Notes under the pieces: model-generated
Told to the model about the DNA's origin: nothing
The model's input: only the letters and a program-made list of their open reading frames with translations
The model's database searches: none
Source: Entrophospora sp. SA101
Taxonomy: Eukaryota > Glomeromycota > Glomeromycetes > Entrophosporales > Entrophosporaceae
Assembly (NCBI GenBank): GCA_958430865.1
Contig: CAUDNR010004209.1
Span: 28,853-62,229 of the forward strand
DNA length: 33,377 nt
Direction: 5' to 3'
Shown here: positions 21,451-31,890 of the stretch, in pieces
Layout of the letters: each line of letters begins with the position of its first letter
How positions within the stretch are numbered: the stretch's first letter is position 1
Translations under genes and position numbers: made by a program

Positions 21451-21964
21451 TATAAATATAATTTTGAGAAAACTTTATTTATTTGTATGAATGAGCAGAC
21501 TTGCATTATTATTTCCTTTTCGCACGGTCTTATTATTTAGATGATGTAACTTATTTATATAAACCTAAGAATACAAGAAAGAAATAAATGTCAAATAACA
21601 ATCTCAATTACATATTAAAAAGTAAGTCTGTGATTGGGATGAATGTTTGCAACTGCTCAAGGGAAATAGTAGAATTTAGAGCTATTGGAAAAATTTTTGA
21701 ATAACAGAAAAAATGGGTTATAGTGTTGGTATTGGAACAAAGGATACTAGTGATGAAGAATTTGAAAAAGGCTGATCCTATATTAATAAAAGGTTCTTGA
21801 AATAGAATAATAATAACAGATAGAATACATGGAAAAATCGGTCCTGGTCCCAGTCCTGACCAATAAAGATCAAAAATGTTTATCATATGAGTAGCAAATA
21901 ATTTTTTTAGCAAATTTTTTTATACTAAATAATAAAATCTTTACCAAAAAAAAATATTAAAAAT
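21451..21964. other. AT-rich non-coding
   Basis: No gene recognised. The minus-strand frame 21608-21913 is hydrophobic and without a domain; it may be a shadow of decayed transposon sequence, since a hAT remnant follows. Confidence 0.4.
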
Positions 21965-22160
21965 CAAACATCAATTTTATTTTCTAGGATACCATTTTCT
22001 ATCCAACTTTTTAGAGTATAGCTTTCACTGTTTCAGGATTTAGCCTGTTTCTTGTTCTAGTAATGGTATTTCCTGCTACTGAAAATGTCTGTTCACATGG
22101 AACACTTTGGCCTGGTTGTAAGTCGCATATTAATCAATTTATTAATGTTTTATCTCGCTT
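21965..22160 (-). pseudogene. hAT transposase C-terminal remnant
   Basis: Reading downward from about 22150: SVPCEQTFSVAGNTITRTRN then RLNPETVKAIL, a stop/frame change, and LKSWIENGILENKID. This is the dimerisation region typical of hAT-superfamily transposases (pattern S..SE..FS.AG....R.RL.PE....L). The rest of the transposase (BED finger, catalytic core) is not recognisable upstream. At least one frame break. A dead fragment, but proof that hAT elements have been in this genome. Confidence 0.8.
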
Positions 22161-23326
22161 ATTTTGTTCCAAGTCAGTATGGAGATTAATTCTTGCAATG
22201 TTGTTTGGTATGTAGAATGTTTTTAGATGAATTTACGTTGATTCTTAAGTGTCTTAAAATAGTAGAAATTCCAGTTTTAATTGAAAATGAAATTCTACAT
22301 TTACTACATATATTGGATTTTGTTTATGATGAATAATTCCAAATTTCAGATGTTTTTTGAACAAGTTGAAAATTCTTAATATTAAACATTATTTAAATCA
22401 TAATTAATCCACCATCATCGATTAATCAATCCTTCATTATCCATCTACCAAAACTCACGAGTTGGAAAATTTTCTTCTGAAAAATCATTATTAAGATCTT
22501 CAGACAATGACTTTTTTTTTAATAATAATAAATATATTTTTTTTATTGGACTTGTCCTAAATTTTGTCCTATTCGCAGATCTAATCGAGGAGATCTAGAT
22601 CAGCTACGATATTGATATATTTATATAAGCGTGTTGAACTATATGGGTGAATGGACTGGATCTCGAACAAAAAATTCAATTCTTTAACAAAAATGGTAAA
22701 ATCAAACTTCTCCCAAGTTTCATTTGTTTTTTCTTTTACATTAGAATACCCGGCTTTGGAATAGCTACGTAACTTTAATGATTTAAATAAAACGATTATA
22801 TTACATTCTGCAATAAAGTTTCAATAAGATATTAAAATTTTAATTAATTGAATTGGTTCCAGCAAACAAAAAAGGAGCAACGTTTAAAGTCAAAAACTAT
22901 TATATTCAATTTAGAAGCAATTCAATTTAAGTGCAAAAGTTTTAGATTTACGTACATTAGCAAAGAAATGATTCTGTGATTAATTCGATAACTTGAAATA
23001 TTTGTAGCTTACAAATAAATGACAAATGATTTTATAATTATATTTGAACATTAAATAAAAAAAAAGAATTGGGCGAATTTATTCAAAAGAATTTATTATG
23101 ATGAGTTGATTTAATAAAAAATATAAATCGATTTATTTTGTTTGAAAGCAGAGTTAATTGCATTATGGAGACTCTTCATCAAAGTGCAAGTTTAGATTGT
23201 GGAATAGTAATTTTGTTAAATAAATTTATTCTTTTTGGTTTTCATGCTCTATATTATTAAAATTTTTTTCCAAAGTTTAACTCTAAATTATAATTTATTA
23301 CAATGATAAGATACCCGATAAACAAC
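22161..23326. other. AT-rich non-coding
   Basis: No gene recognised. It might include further decayed hAT sequence near 22160-22400, but I cannot align it. A palindrome-like GATCTAATCGAGGAGATC lies near 22579-22596. Confidence 0.4.
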
Positions 23327-23431
23327 TTAATTTACTATTACGGCATGGATAACCACTTTTAGTAATTCTTCCTTTGGCTCTACCCAAACACTTTCACGTA
23401 GAGGAACATTAACGGGATGATTTCTGGTTTT
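23327..23431 (-). other. short coding-like exon candidate
   Basis: An open stretch ending in TAA at 23327 reads KTRNHPVNVPLRESVWVEPK then EELLKVVIHAVIVN. The composition is protein-like and unlike neighbouring sequence. An acceptor-like TTACAG lies just upstream on this strand (about 23452). It could be the last exon of a small gene or a relic. No family recognised. Confidence 0.35.
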
Positions 23432-24019
23432 CTATTATTTATAAAGATCCTGTAAACAAAATCAATTTAAATTAGAAACAATAATATAAACACTTTTACA
23501 CTAAAATTTGGTGTATAAACTTATATGTAATTGCTTTTGGCGTGTAATTAATTGGTAGAGAGATTTGACAACATTGGATTATCACTAATGCTAATAATTT
23601 GTAACGAGAGCGCTCGATTTATTAACATCCATCTTTTCTGGTTTTCAGCATTAATCATGCTTATCACAGTTTCTTTATAATAATAATAATTAAAAAAGTA
23701 TCGATACAAACCATTGGATATTTTTTTAATTTAGATGATTTTTTTTTCAAGAAGATATTTTAATAATTTATATTATAAAAAACTCGCTTTTTTAAAAACA
23801 CATTGCACAACTAAAGATAGTAATAGGAACTGCAATTAGCTGCAATTCAATTTTCATATATCACAATCAGTGTTGTGACCCGAAGCAGAAACCAGTTTAG
23901 GTTAGTAGTTTATGCTTAGATTTTTTTAGTTTTGGTTTTAGGTTTAGTTTTCTGCTTAGTGTAAGTTCATTTTCCGAAACGTTTCGGGCAATTAATTGAG
24001 GAGCCATCTTTATGCACAA
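23432..24019. other. AT-rich non-coding
   Basis: Nothing recognised. A run of related phrases around 23893-23960 (variants of GTTTAGGTT / TTTAGTTTTCTGCTTAG) may be a decayed short repeat. Confidence 0.4.
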
Positions 24020-24540
24020 CTATGTAATGTTATAAGCAATACCTCTTACAGTGTAGCAAATACATTTTCTTACGGGGTTGGTTTGTGATGATAGGAGAGT
24101 TTGGAACCCACTGTAGCCATAATCATCATTATCTAAGCTCATAAAAGCTTTGGGGCAAGTATTACCTCCCATGCGGTCATTCTGATTTAAAATTTCATAT
24201 AATAATGATAACAATAATATTTAATTATTTATAAAACAAAGATATACAAATTAAAAAAAACCAAATTTCAAGGACCAAGGTCCATAATTATTAGTGTTGA
24301 TACTATTGTTATAATTATTAATATTAATATTAATATTATTACTATTAATATTATTGATTGTATAGTGATGATGATGATGAAAATTCATCTGCTGCTGTCG
24401 CTGCTGGATTTGTTGTCTCCATCGTTACCGACGCCTATTGGCTGAATTGGCAGCAACAGAGGCACCAGGTTTATTTTTATTGTTGTTATTAGTGTTTTTT
24501 TATCCATTTTATTTGAAGAAAATTAAAATTTTAGAGAACA
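24020..24540 (-). pseudogene. 3' part of an Asn/Gln/His-rich protein, probably broken
   Basis: From about 24520 downward one frame reads NTNNNNKNKPGASVAANSAN, RRR, an in-frame TAA, then RWRQQIQQRQQQMNFHHHHH and an Asn/Ile-rich stretch ending YGPWSLKF. A likely intron (GTTTTT...AATCAG, about 24268-24187) leads to NDRMGGNTCPKAFMSLDNDD and YGYSGFQTLLSSQTNP, with a TAA at 24020. Such low-complexity tracts are common in fungal transcription regulators, but no DNA-binding domain is visible. The in-frame stop argues for a pseudogene. No start or upstream exon found. Confidence 0.4.
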
Positions 24541-24789
24541 TCGCGTCAATCACATAATTATATATAGGAACTCTTGGGTTTGTTTCTCAACAATGCCAAC
24601 GTTCTGCAGAGTATAATTACGTTAATTTTTATGTTATTTTCATATAACTACTATTATGCAAAGCCTTTTTTGCATGATAATAATAATATCCTTTCAATAA
24701 TAAAAAATTGCGATTAATACTAATTACTAATGTTTCTAGATCCATTTATTAATATTTTTTTTTTTGTTGCACAAATTTTGTGTCACAGG

Positions 24790-25523
24790 ATGAAACTTTT
24801 TTTAAAAAAGTTTGGTATAAAATTTTCAAATAAAGAATTGATGCATCAAGTTTGCACTCATAAATCTTTTAATTCGGCTGATTCACCTACAAATGAACGA
24901 TTATGTTTTCTTGGTGAGTTGTATGAAAAAAATTTTATATCATATTATATATATCATCATATTCATATATATTAAATTTTATTTGTATAGGTAAAAAAGT
25001 GATTGAATTGTATTCAACTGATTATTTTATAAAAGAGTATGAGGATTTGTCAGCAGATAAATTGAACGATATAGTCGACGGATATGTAGATGTAAACAAA
25101 GATAATAACAAAATTGGAATAATTGGAATGAAAATGGGATTAAACAAGTTGATGTATTGGACACCAGTGAGCATCTATGTCACTTTCCGAATCATATTAA
25201 ATCTTTGATAATGGAATTGTATTAAATATTTTTTTTCTCGATATTTTTTTAAAGATAAATTATAAAGCATTAGAAGAATCAAAATTACAGGAAACTTATT
25301 TAGCACCCTCAGGAGAATTAAAGGTCGTTGGCAAAACTCTTTTAGCACTTGTAGGTGCTATATATCATGACAAGGTAAGGCATGAAATGAAAATTCATTG
25401 TTTGTTATTATTTGGAAAAGTTTTAATAAATAACTTCAAACGTTTCACGTATTTAAAAAGGGAGCATTAGCAGCAAAAAATTTTATTTATAAAAACATAT
25501 TATCAGTAAACGAAGAAGAATAG
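24790..25523 (+). CDS. RNase III-fold mitochondrial ribosomal protein (mL57/MRPL15-like), four exons
   Basis: Exons 24790-24913, 24991-25166, 25255-25374 and 25461-25523; all junctions have GT..AG ends and keep the frame, giving about 160 residues. It reads FLKKFGIKFSNKELMHQVCT, HKSFNSADSPTNERLCFLGK, then KMGLNKLMYWTP, KLQETYLAPSGELKVVGKTL and LALVGAIYHDKGALAAKNFI. This is an RNase III fold, but the signature NERLEFLGD is NERLCFLGK here: both the catalytic Glu and Asp are replaced, as in the enzymatically dead mitoribosomal proteins mL57 and mL44. There is no double-stranded RNA-binding domain, which favours mL57. An acceptor-like CACAG sits two bases before the ATG, so a 5' exon with the mitochondrial presequence is likely but not found. 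Confidence 0.68.
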
Positions 25524-26278
25524 AAATATGATTGTACATTTTGCGTATCCTCTTTTTAAAAAAGTCTGATCCTTTTTTATGTTCTCTTAATTCATTTTTT
25601 TTTTTTTTTTTTGACAATTTTTATTCTGCCTGATTTTTTGATGTGTTTTAACATTAGTAAAGTCTACATTTAATTCCTGAATATTTATTTGTGTTCCATG
25701 GTCACGCGGTTTTGGTGAATGTGCGACACAAACGGTTTATTTTATAAATTATTATTATTATTGTGTTTTTTTGTTTACACTAAAATTAACTTTGGTTGAT
25801 CAAATATACATTCATGCAAGTTTAATTAATACTAATAATATCCGTGAACAAATCAAAAGAAATCAAAATGATAATTGATTCCTTGAAAACTCCACATGAG
25901 TGTGTTGAAAATAAATACATACTTATTTTATTAATATAACTTGTTTCGTAACCTACGATTTATCGTAATCAAAATATTAATTCGGAATGTTATATAATGT
26001 TTATTAATAATAAATTTTCAAAAATAAATAAATTTAGCAACGATGAAATAAATAATAATAATAATGGTGCATGTAATGAATAAAGTACCTCCGTGCACAA
26101 CATCGACGAAATATAATATAATAATCAATATTCAATTTAGAATTATTATAATGATATGTACAAAAAAAATAATAAAAACTGTAAATAAATAAATTGATTT
26201 TCACCAAAAAAAATTCATTTATTTATTTATTTATTTATTATTTCTGAATAAAATTAATACTTTATTCATGATAGTAGA
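25524..26278. other. intergenic, AT-rich
   Basis: Between the mitoribosomal gene and the coiled-coil gene. Contains a T run at about 25598-25612 and a TTTA tetranucleotide run at about 26215-26238, close to the next start codon. No gene seen. Confidence 0.5.
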
Positions 26279-27040
26279 ATGAAATCACTGAAGTTCTTAC
26301 AACTTAAAAATCGAAACCCTGGAGGTCGACAGAGTATTAGACATAGTTTTGCTTTTTTTCGTTCACATGATGAAGAAAACTTATCGAACATCCCACAACC
26401 ATCATCACATTCATCACCGTTAACATCAACAAACAACAACACCGCCACCACCAACCCTAAACAAGATAATCATAATCGCCAGAGTAGGGATATAACCTCA
26501 ACGTTAAAAACCTACCTAACAAAAAAAAAGCAAAGGGCTAGTCATTACCGAAACACGCATACCAGTGAGATACGAGCCTCTGTTGTTGAACCTTCATCTA
26601 TTCATGATTTAAAAGAGGAGATACAACAACGGGAAGCTACACTGGAAACCTTGGAAAAAAAAATAAAAGGCCTGGAGTCTCAAAAAGATAAAGCTCTCAC
26701 AGAATTAGAAGAAGCACAAAAAAATTTACAAGATAACGGTCAAGAAATCACCAATCTCGAAAATTTGCTCATTGAACGAGATCAGAAAACAATAAAGTTG
26801 ACAGAGACGCTGGAAAAAGCCAAAAAAGAAAAGAATAATTTAATAAATGAATTGGATAAAATAAAATCAGAGTTAAGAGTGCGCGAGAAAGAAATTAGCG
26901 AGTTAAACTTTTCATTGTTGGAGTGTGCACATGAATTACAAACAGTCAAATCAGATCTAACTGCGACAACAGAAGAAAGAGACTTGGCGTTATTGGAATT
27001 AGAAGAGCAATCGGCAGATCGAGAAAAACTAATAGCATGA
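26279..27040 (+). CDS. coiled-coil protein of unknown function
   Basis: A single 253-residue open frame with a true ATG start; an in-frame TAA lies just upstream, so this is the first possible start. The N-terminus is basic (MKSLKFLQLKNRNPGGRQ), followed by a Ser/Thr/Asn/Pro-rich linker (residues about 40-75). Residues about 110-250 form a long heptad-rich coiled coil (IQQREATLETLEKKIKGLES, LLIERDQKTIKLTETLEKAK). There is no transmembrane segment or catalytic motif. It ends with EEQSADREKLIA and TGA. Length, composition and codon use look like a real gene. Similar coiled coils occur in cytoskeletal and septation proteins, but I do not assign a function. A dispersed repeat begins about 50 bp downstream. 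Confidence 0.8.
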   Translation: MKSLKFLQLKNRNPGGRQSIRHSFAFFRSHDEENLSNIPQPSSHSSPLTSTNNNTATTNPKQDNHNRQSRDITSTLKTYLTKKKQRASHYRNTHTSEIRASVVEPSSIHDLKEEIQQREATLETLEKKIKGLESQKDKALTELEEAQKNLQDNGQEITNLENLLIERDQKTIKLTETLEKAKKEKNNLINELDKIKSELRVREKEISELNFSLLECAHELQTVKSDLTATTEERDLALLELEEQSADREKLIA

Positions 27041-27091
27041 TACAATAGTGGAAACAATGGTGCTCATATTCAAGGAAAGGACTAAATAACG

Positions 27092-27186
27092 ACAAAAAAG
27101 ATAATATAATAATATAGAGGATGGGGCCTTTTTTCGTGGGAAAGGTTATGACTTTTCCAAATGTTTTAAATTTGATTCTTTGACTT
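27092..27186 (-). repeat. dispersed ~95-bp repeat, copy 2
   Basis: Reverse-orientation copy of 11465-11562. The shared sequence includes the TCCTCTATATTATTATATTA end and GGTTATGACTTTTCC. Only a few substitutions and a two-base length difference in the GGCC run distinguish them. Confidence 0.75.
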
Positions 27187-28004
27187 ATTATTATTTATTG
27201 TGATCATCACAGAAATTTCAATATCAATTTTTTTAATGATATTTTCACAGCTATGCCATTGAATGAATAACATTCCAACCAATAACGCGTGCCAAATCCT
27301 ATTATAAATTTACCCGAAACGCTTTTAATAACTAGGCGATCGTGACCTATTGGAAGATTCAGTGAAGGTGCTAGGAGCAAGACTTGGACTAGAAGAAATT
27401 CCTATCATTATTAAACGACGCATGTTTAAATTATTGAATTGTATATAGATGATTTACTATATCTTCTTTTTTTCCTTGTCATTTTATTTTTCTGGGTATG
27501 ATAGAAACATGCTCATTGGTTAAAATTTTATCAATTGTTTATTTGTTGAGGTTTCGAATTATACTATATTCTGCTGGAGTTTCTACTCTTTGCATTCGGT
27601 CAATGACTGATTGTGTTGTTTTTGCAATCATTGTTTTTTTTTAACTAAATTAATACCAACAAGTATATTCGTTGTCATCATAAATTTTTCTTGCTGGTTG
27701 GTTTTACCTTTAGACTAATAAAAGTTTGTGGGGGCGGAAGAAATTGGCACGGGAGATGGAGGTGAAGGCGGAGTGGTGTGACCTTGTTTTTTTTTTAATT
27801 AATATATGGTATTTGTAAAGTGATTCTTGCCTGCACCAAACCACCAAACTCTGTTTTCATAGAATGTTTATCCAATCCAGTTCAATTACAATAATAAATT
27901 GTACAAAGTGTAATATACCAATATATAGACGTTTATAAAAAAAAATGTTATCAGTATAATATTTAAAATAATCAACACTGATCCAATCAAATAATATAAA
28001 TATG
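27187..28004. other. non-coding with one GC-rich patch
   Basis: Besides the exon candidate at 27336-27448 I see no gene. At 27726-27784 a purine- and G-rich patch reads SLWGRKKLAREMEVKAEWCD on the plus strand, standing out from the AT-rich flanks in the same way as the H3-like exons; it may be an isolated exon relic. Confidence 0.35.
27336..27448 (+). other. possible terminal exon
   Basis: After an acceptor-like AATAACTAG, an open stretch reads DRDLLEDSVKVLGARLGLEE and IPIIIKRRMFKLLNCI, then TAG. It looks like protein sequence but has no partner exon that I can identify and no recognised domain. Confidence 0.3.
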
Positions 28005-29430
28005 GAAATCCCATCAAAATAGCTACTTGTTTGAGCAACCTTTATTCCTGTATGTCTGGCTTTCCATGATTTTTTACTTTTACATATCGCTTTTCAAAAA
28101 TGGTAATGATGCAGGGATTCCATGTACAGATGCCACAACTGAAAAGGCTCTTGCCGTGGTGTTTCTAACATATTCATCAAGATGATCAATATCTATTATG
28201 TATTTTTATCATATAAATAATTAATAAATAAAGTATTATATTTTATTAAAATATGTGCATGTATTATATTTATATGTGTATATACGTACCTGATCTCATT
28301 GTAGAAATCACTTTTGGTAATCCAGCAGCTATACTTAAATTACTTATAATTTCACGGTCCTCTATTTTATATAAAATTCAAATAATAATAATCAGTATAA
28401 CAATAAATTATTAATTTTCAATAAATAATTTGATTAAATAACAATCAATTTGTGGTATCTCTTGCCTGAATACACGAACTCTAAAGAAGGAAAAAAAAAA
28501 AATTACTAACCACATCTTGCAAAATAATAATCTTCAATCAAAAGCGGTTCAATGACTACAAGAATTTTATGGACATATGGACAATCAAAGCATCGAGCTT
28601 ATAAAGAATACGATCAATTACTTTAACTAGTAAATGACGTTCTTGATCTTCTAAATTTTGAGACATCAATAGAGAAAGAATCTGATTAAAAAGTGCTCCA
28701 GCTCCAAAGTCCCTAGCTTTATCCATGATTTGTCAAAGTGCAGTTTTTCTCATTATAGATGTTCCATTTTTTATTTTAAGAAATAATCTCATAATCTTGC
28801 ATTCCTTCAGGTAATTCACTTTCATCTTTATCTTCTAATAATTTACCAAAGAGTTGCTTATCTTCTTGTTTAAAAAATGGCAAGTTACCAACATCTGGTA
28901 TTTCTGGAGGTTAACCTTTGCCTACCATTGGTGTTGGTGTGGCCATTAATTTACAAGCAGAAGTTCTGATCGGTACATATCCTGATAGTGGTTCCAGAGT
29001 TTTGTAACCAGTTGAAGGAAACATTGCATTAGGCTCTTCATCTGATAAAGGTTTATTACGTGCTTTTGGATCTTTTTCCATAGTTGTACTTTTTGCAATT
29101 ATTGAAATGCTTAAATATATTATTGAATAAAAAATTTGTTTTTTATGAAACAAACCTTCAGGTGTCATAGGCACGAGTAGGAGTCATTAACTCCAAATTC
29201 CCAGCAGGTGTGGCTCTAATTTGAGCTTCTGGATGAGTAGGTGTTTCATCCCAACGAGATTTCTTTGTTGAAACTTGAGGAGTAACATCTCATCTATTTC
29301 GTTTGCGTGGTGTTTCTGTCACTGAACCTTCCGAGCCTCTAGGTGTTTCGTTCCATATATTGCTCTTAGAGATTGGAGTATTTTCTTCAAGATTAGACCA
29401 TTCAGAGGTTTGTTTAAGTTCTACTTCCAT
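28005..29430 (-). pseudogene. SF3B1: SF3B1 (HSH155) pseudogene, N-terminal part with introns
   Basis: Reading downward from an ATG at 29430: NTPISKSNIWNETPRGSE, TPRKRNR, TGA (29292-29290), KKSRWDETPTHPEAQIRATP, then MTPE, a 67-bp intron (29155-29089), [20 protein letters not shown] and [19 protein letters not shown]. These are the RWDETP repeats and PLSDEEL/GYVPIR motifs of the U2 snRNP subunit SF3B1. Decayed sequence continues through the first HEAT repeats to EDREIISNLSIAAGLPKVIS (after an intron near 28508-28365), another intron (about 28288-28201) and [30 protein letters not shown], stopping near 28010. Several stops and frameshifts; the last ~700 residues are absent. Retained introns show DNA-level duplication. 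Confidence 0.9.
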
Positions 29431-30040
29431 GTCAACAAGAACAAGATTTTTTTTTTAATAATAACAATAAATGTTGCTCAAATCCATATGCTTGTCACAG
29501 TCGGATTGGCAACAAAAATTGGTATTTGGTTAAATGAGATTGTCTGAATATTTATTCCATGATGTAATATCAAAGGTCATGTATATTCATTTGTCGGATC
29601 TTTTTTTTTTTGGTATTAGTATTGAATTAATTATGCCCGCATCAATATATAATTTCTCTGCTAAATTTGTTTTATTAACAAAATTATAATAATTTCAACC
29701 AGGTTACATGTGCTTTGTCCCAAATAAAAAACCAGTTTATCCATGCATCCTTCCGTCTTTAAAATAGTAATGTCTTAATTCCTCTGCTAGCTATGATCAA
29801 AATCCAAAGCTTCTCAAACACGCACACACGCATATTCAAAATAAATTGAATGAATAGAATAGAATTAATAATCACCCTATTACACAGAAATCCAGAAATC
29901 CAGTAAAATTAAGGAATCTGTTAACCTAGAAATCAGCCGACCAGAAATCCAATAGAATTGTTGATTTTTGACCAGATAAGCCAATCAAATCACAACGACC
30001 AGACCTTCAAATTCTAACCGCAGGTCAAGTTCAGGGAACA
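29431..30040. other. non-coding with repeated CAGAAATCC motif
   Basis: No gene recognised. CAGAAATCC occurs about 29885, 29893 (overlapping as AGAAATCCAG) and 29941, and again at about 30338, with AAGGAATCTGT nearby at 29911 and 30348. This suggests an old dispersed or duplicated repeat over 29880-30360. Confidence 0.4.
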
Positions 30041-30259
30041 ACGCGGGTACTAAACGAATGATTTACTTAATAACTTTATATAGAATTGTTATTAAACCAC
30101 ATCAAGGATAGCACCTTCTAACGTTATCCCCAACGGTCAGACCCAGAGCCCCGATAAATGTTGATACTCACTGAAAGAGTTGTACAGCGCAGGTAACTAA
30201 ACGAATGATTTGCTTAATAGTTTTATATGTAGTCTATTATCAAACCATATCAAGAATAG
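30041..30259. repeat. direct repeat pair, ~72 bp units
   Basis: Unit 1 (30041-30111) and unit 2 (30187-30259) share TAAACGAATGATTT(A/G)CTTAATA and AAACCA(C/T)ATCAAG(G/A)ATAG. About 85 percent of positions appear to agree. The spacer holds a CAACGGTCAGACCCAGAGCC patch. Confidence 0.65.
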
Positions 30260-30602
30260 AACTGTCGGTCATCGTACCCTCTCATTTAATGCAAATAACA
30301 ACAAGTTTAAGAACCAGAACGGCCATTAACAAGCCCAGAAATCCCTAAGGAATCTGTCGCCCGCCTCCTCGAGATTTAAAATCCGTCGTTAGAGTAGGAT
30401 ACTAATTCATTAACCCCACCCTAGAAGGCTTTGACACTATAATAATAGTAAAAATAGATGTTAAAATTTTTAATTTTTGCATATTCATGTATGCGTATGT
30501 GTTTGCATATGTATAAATTTTTTGAAATGATAATGAAGAAATGGAAAAAAAAGAAGTAGTGTATATTGTAGCTGTAGTAGACATAGGTGTATGCTAAGAA
30601 TG
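30260..30602. other. non-coding
   Basis: No gene recognised. A GC-richer patch at 30354-30372 (TCTGTCGCCCGCCTCCTCGAG) is isolated. Confidence 0.4.
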
Positions 30603-30801
30603 TTAGCCGAAATTGCTCTTTTAATCAATGAATCCAAATGCCGAAATGGTTTTTCATAGTTGCCGAAATTAACTTTATCGGTTATCGAAATTATATCCAA
30701 AATTATTTGAACACTGTAACTCAATAGCCAAAATTCTGGGTAGTTATTTTATGTCTATTGATATAAAGAGTATTGTAAACCCAAAATTGCTTGCCGAAAT
30801 T
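30603..30801. repeat. degenerate array of GCCGAAATT motif
   Basis: Variants of GCCGAAATT occur about eight times in 200 bp (for example near 30605, 30639, 30661, 30727 and 30793, with decayed forms ATCGAAATT, TCCAAAATT and CCCAAAATT between). Spacing is irregular (20-55 bp). Confidence 0.5.
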
Positions 30802-31110
30802 GTTGTGTACCAATTTTTTTGTTGATGATATAGAGAAGAGAGAACATTGAATTTTTTATGGGAAAAAAATAAACATTTTTATGATCGTGCAATTTCACTA
30901 CTAGTCGCGGGACATTGCAGATCAAGTGTCATTCAATATAAACGTTACAAAAAAAAAATCTCTGTTTTTCATATAGCAAGCGATTTTCAACCATAATAAA
31001 TTTTTTAGAGCCAGACTGGGGCTTTTAACAACAGTTAAAAGAAAAGGCTAGCTTTAAATATTAGTTATTCTACGCCAGGTTGCCATGTAGAGTTATTAAT
31101 GAAACGTAAT

Positions 31111-31163
31111 GGGTTGGGTTGGGTTCATATTATTGTAGAGCAAGGGTTAACCCAACCCAACCC
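31111..31163. repeat. 15-bp perfect inverted repeat of GGGTT
   Basis: GGGTTGGGTTGGGTT at 31111-31125 faces AACCCAACCCAACCC at 31149-31163, with a 23-base loop. More GGGTT/AACCC pieces follow to about 31260, including the odd palindrome ACTCCATGATGGAGT (about 31223-31237). Confidence 0.75.
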
Positions 31164-31487
31164 GGGTTATAATAAAATATTTTGCTCCGGGTTAGTATAT
31201 ACAAAAAAATAGAAATCTTAACCCACTCCATGATGGAGTGATACATAACTCGGGTTGATGCCAGAACATTATGCTCCATTTAACAACCCTATTGCCATGA
31301 CATCTTATAATTATTTAATATTAATATTATCAATGTTGATTACGAAAAGAAAATCGATTATCATGATAAATAGAAGCTCTGTTCCCACAGTTTGATTTCA
31401 ATAATATATATACAAAATAAAAAACACATGTATTAACAATATCTATAAAAAGAAAAACAAAAAATAATACATGTACATATATATAAA

Positions 31488-31592
31488 ATGCAACAAAAAA
31501 TTGTTGTACCTCTTGCCATCAATAAACAACACCTTGTCTTCTTTAGAGCAAGCCATGCTGAACAACAACGTTCACGCTTTCTCGGCTTGTAA
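31488..31592 (+). other. small ORF candidate (34 codons)
   Basis: ATG at 31488 opens MQQKIVVPLAINKQHLVFFR then ASHAEQQRSRFLGL and stops with TAA. Composition is more protein-like than the surroundings, but length is at the noise level and no family is recognised. It could be an exon upstream of the F-box gene or chance. Confidence 0.25.
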
Positions 31593-31890
31593 AAAATAAA
31601 TCGTTTTTTCAAATTAAAAAAATGAGAAAAAAGAAGAAAAGAAGAAACAAAAGGAAGATTAAACAAGTATTTATCATTAAATTATGGTTGTTGCCATCAC
31701 TTGGCGTCACTCTAGTTAATTATAGCAAGATAATCATAAGTTAACCTCTATTTGTATTTAGCTAGCTCTAAAGATAATAACCGGTCAAATCATTCATCAT
31801 TTCATCCTACACCCTCAAGTAAACAATATCTATTTTTATTTTTATTAACTAAAAAAAAAATTTTAATAATCTTTATTTTTTAAAATCCAG

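Noticed and set aside
26266..27057. Minus-strand frames overlapping the coiled-coil gene
   Set aside because: Shadows of a well-formed 253-codon gene on the plus strand.
31433..31666. 77-residue minus-strand frame
   Set aside because: Low complexity, hydrophobic, no domain; overlaps A/T-rich simple sequence.
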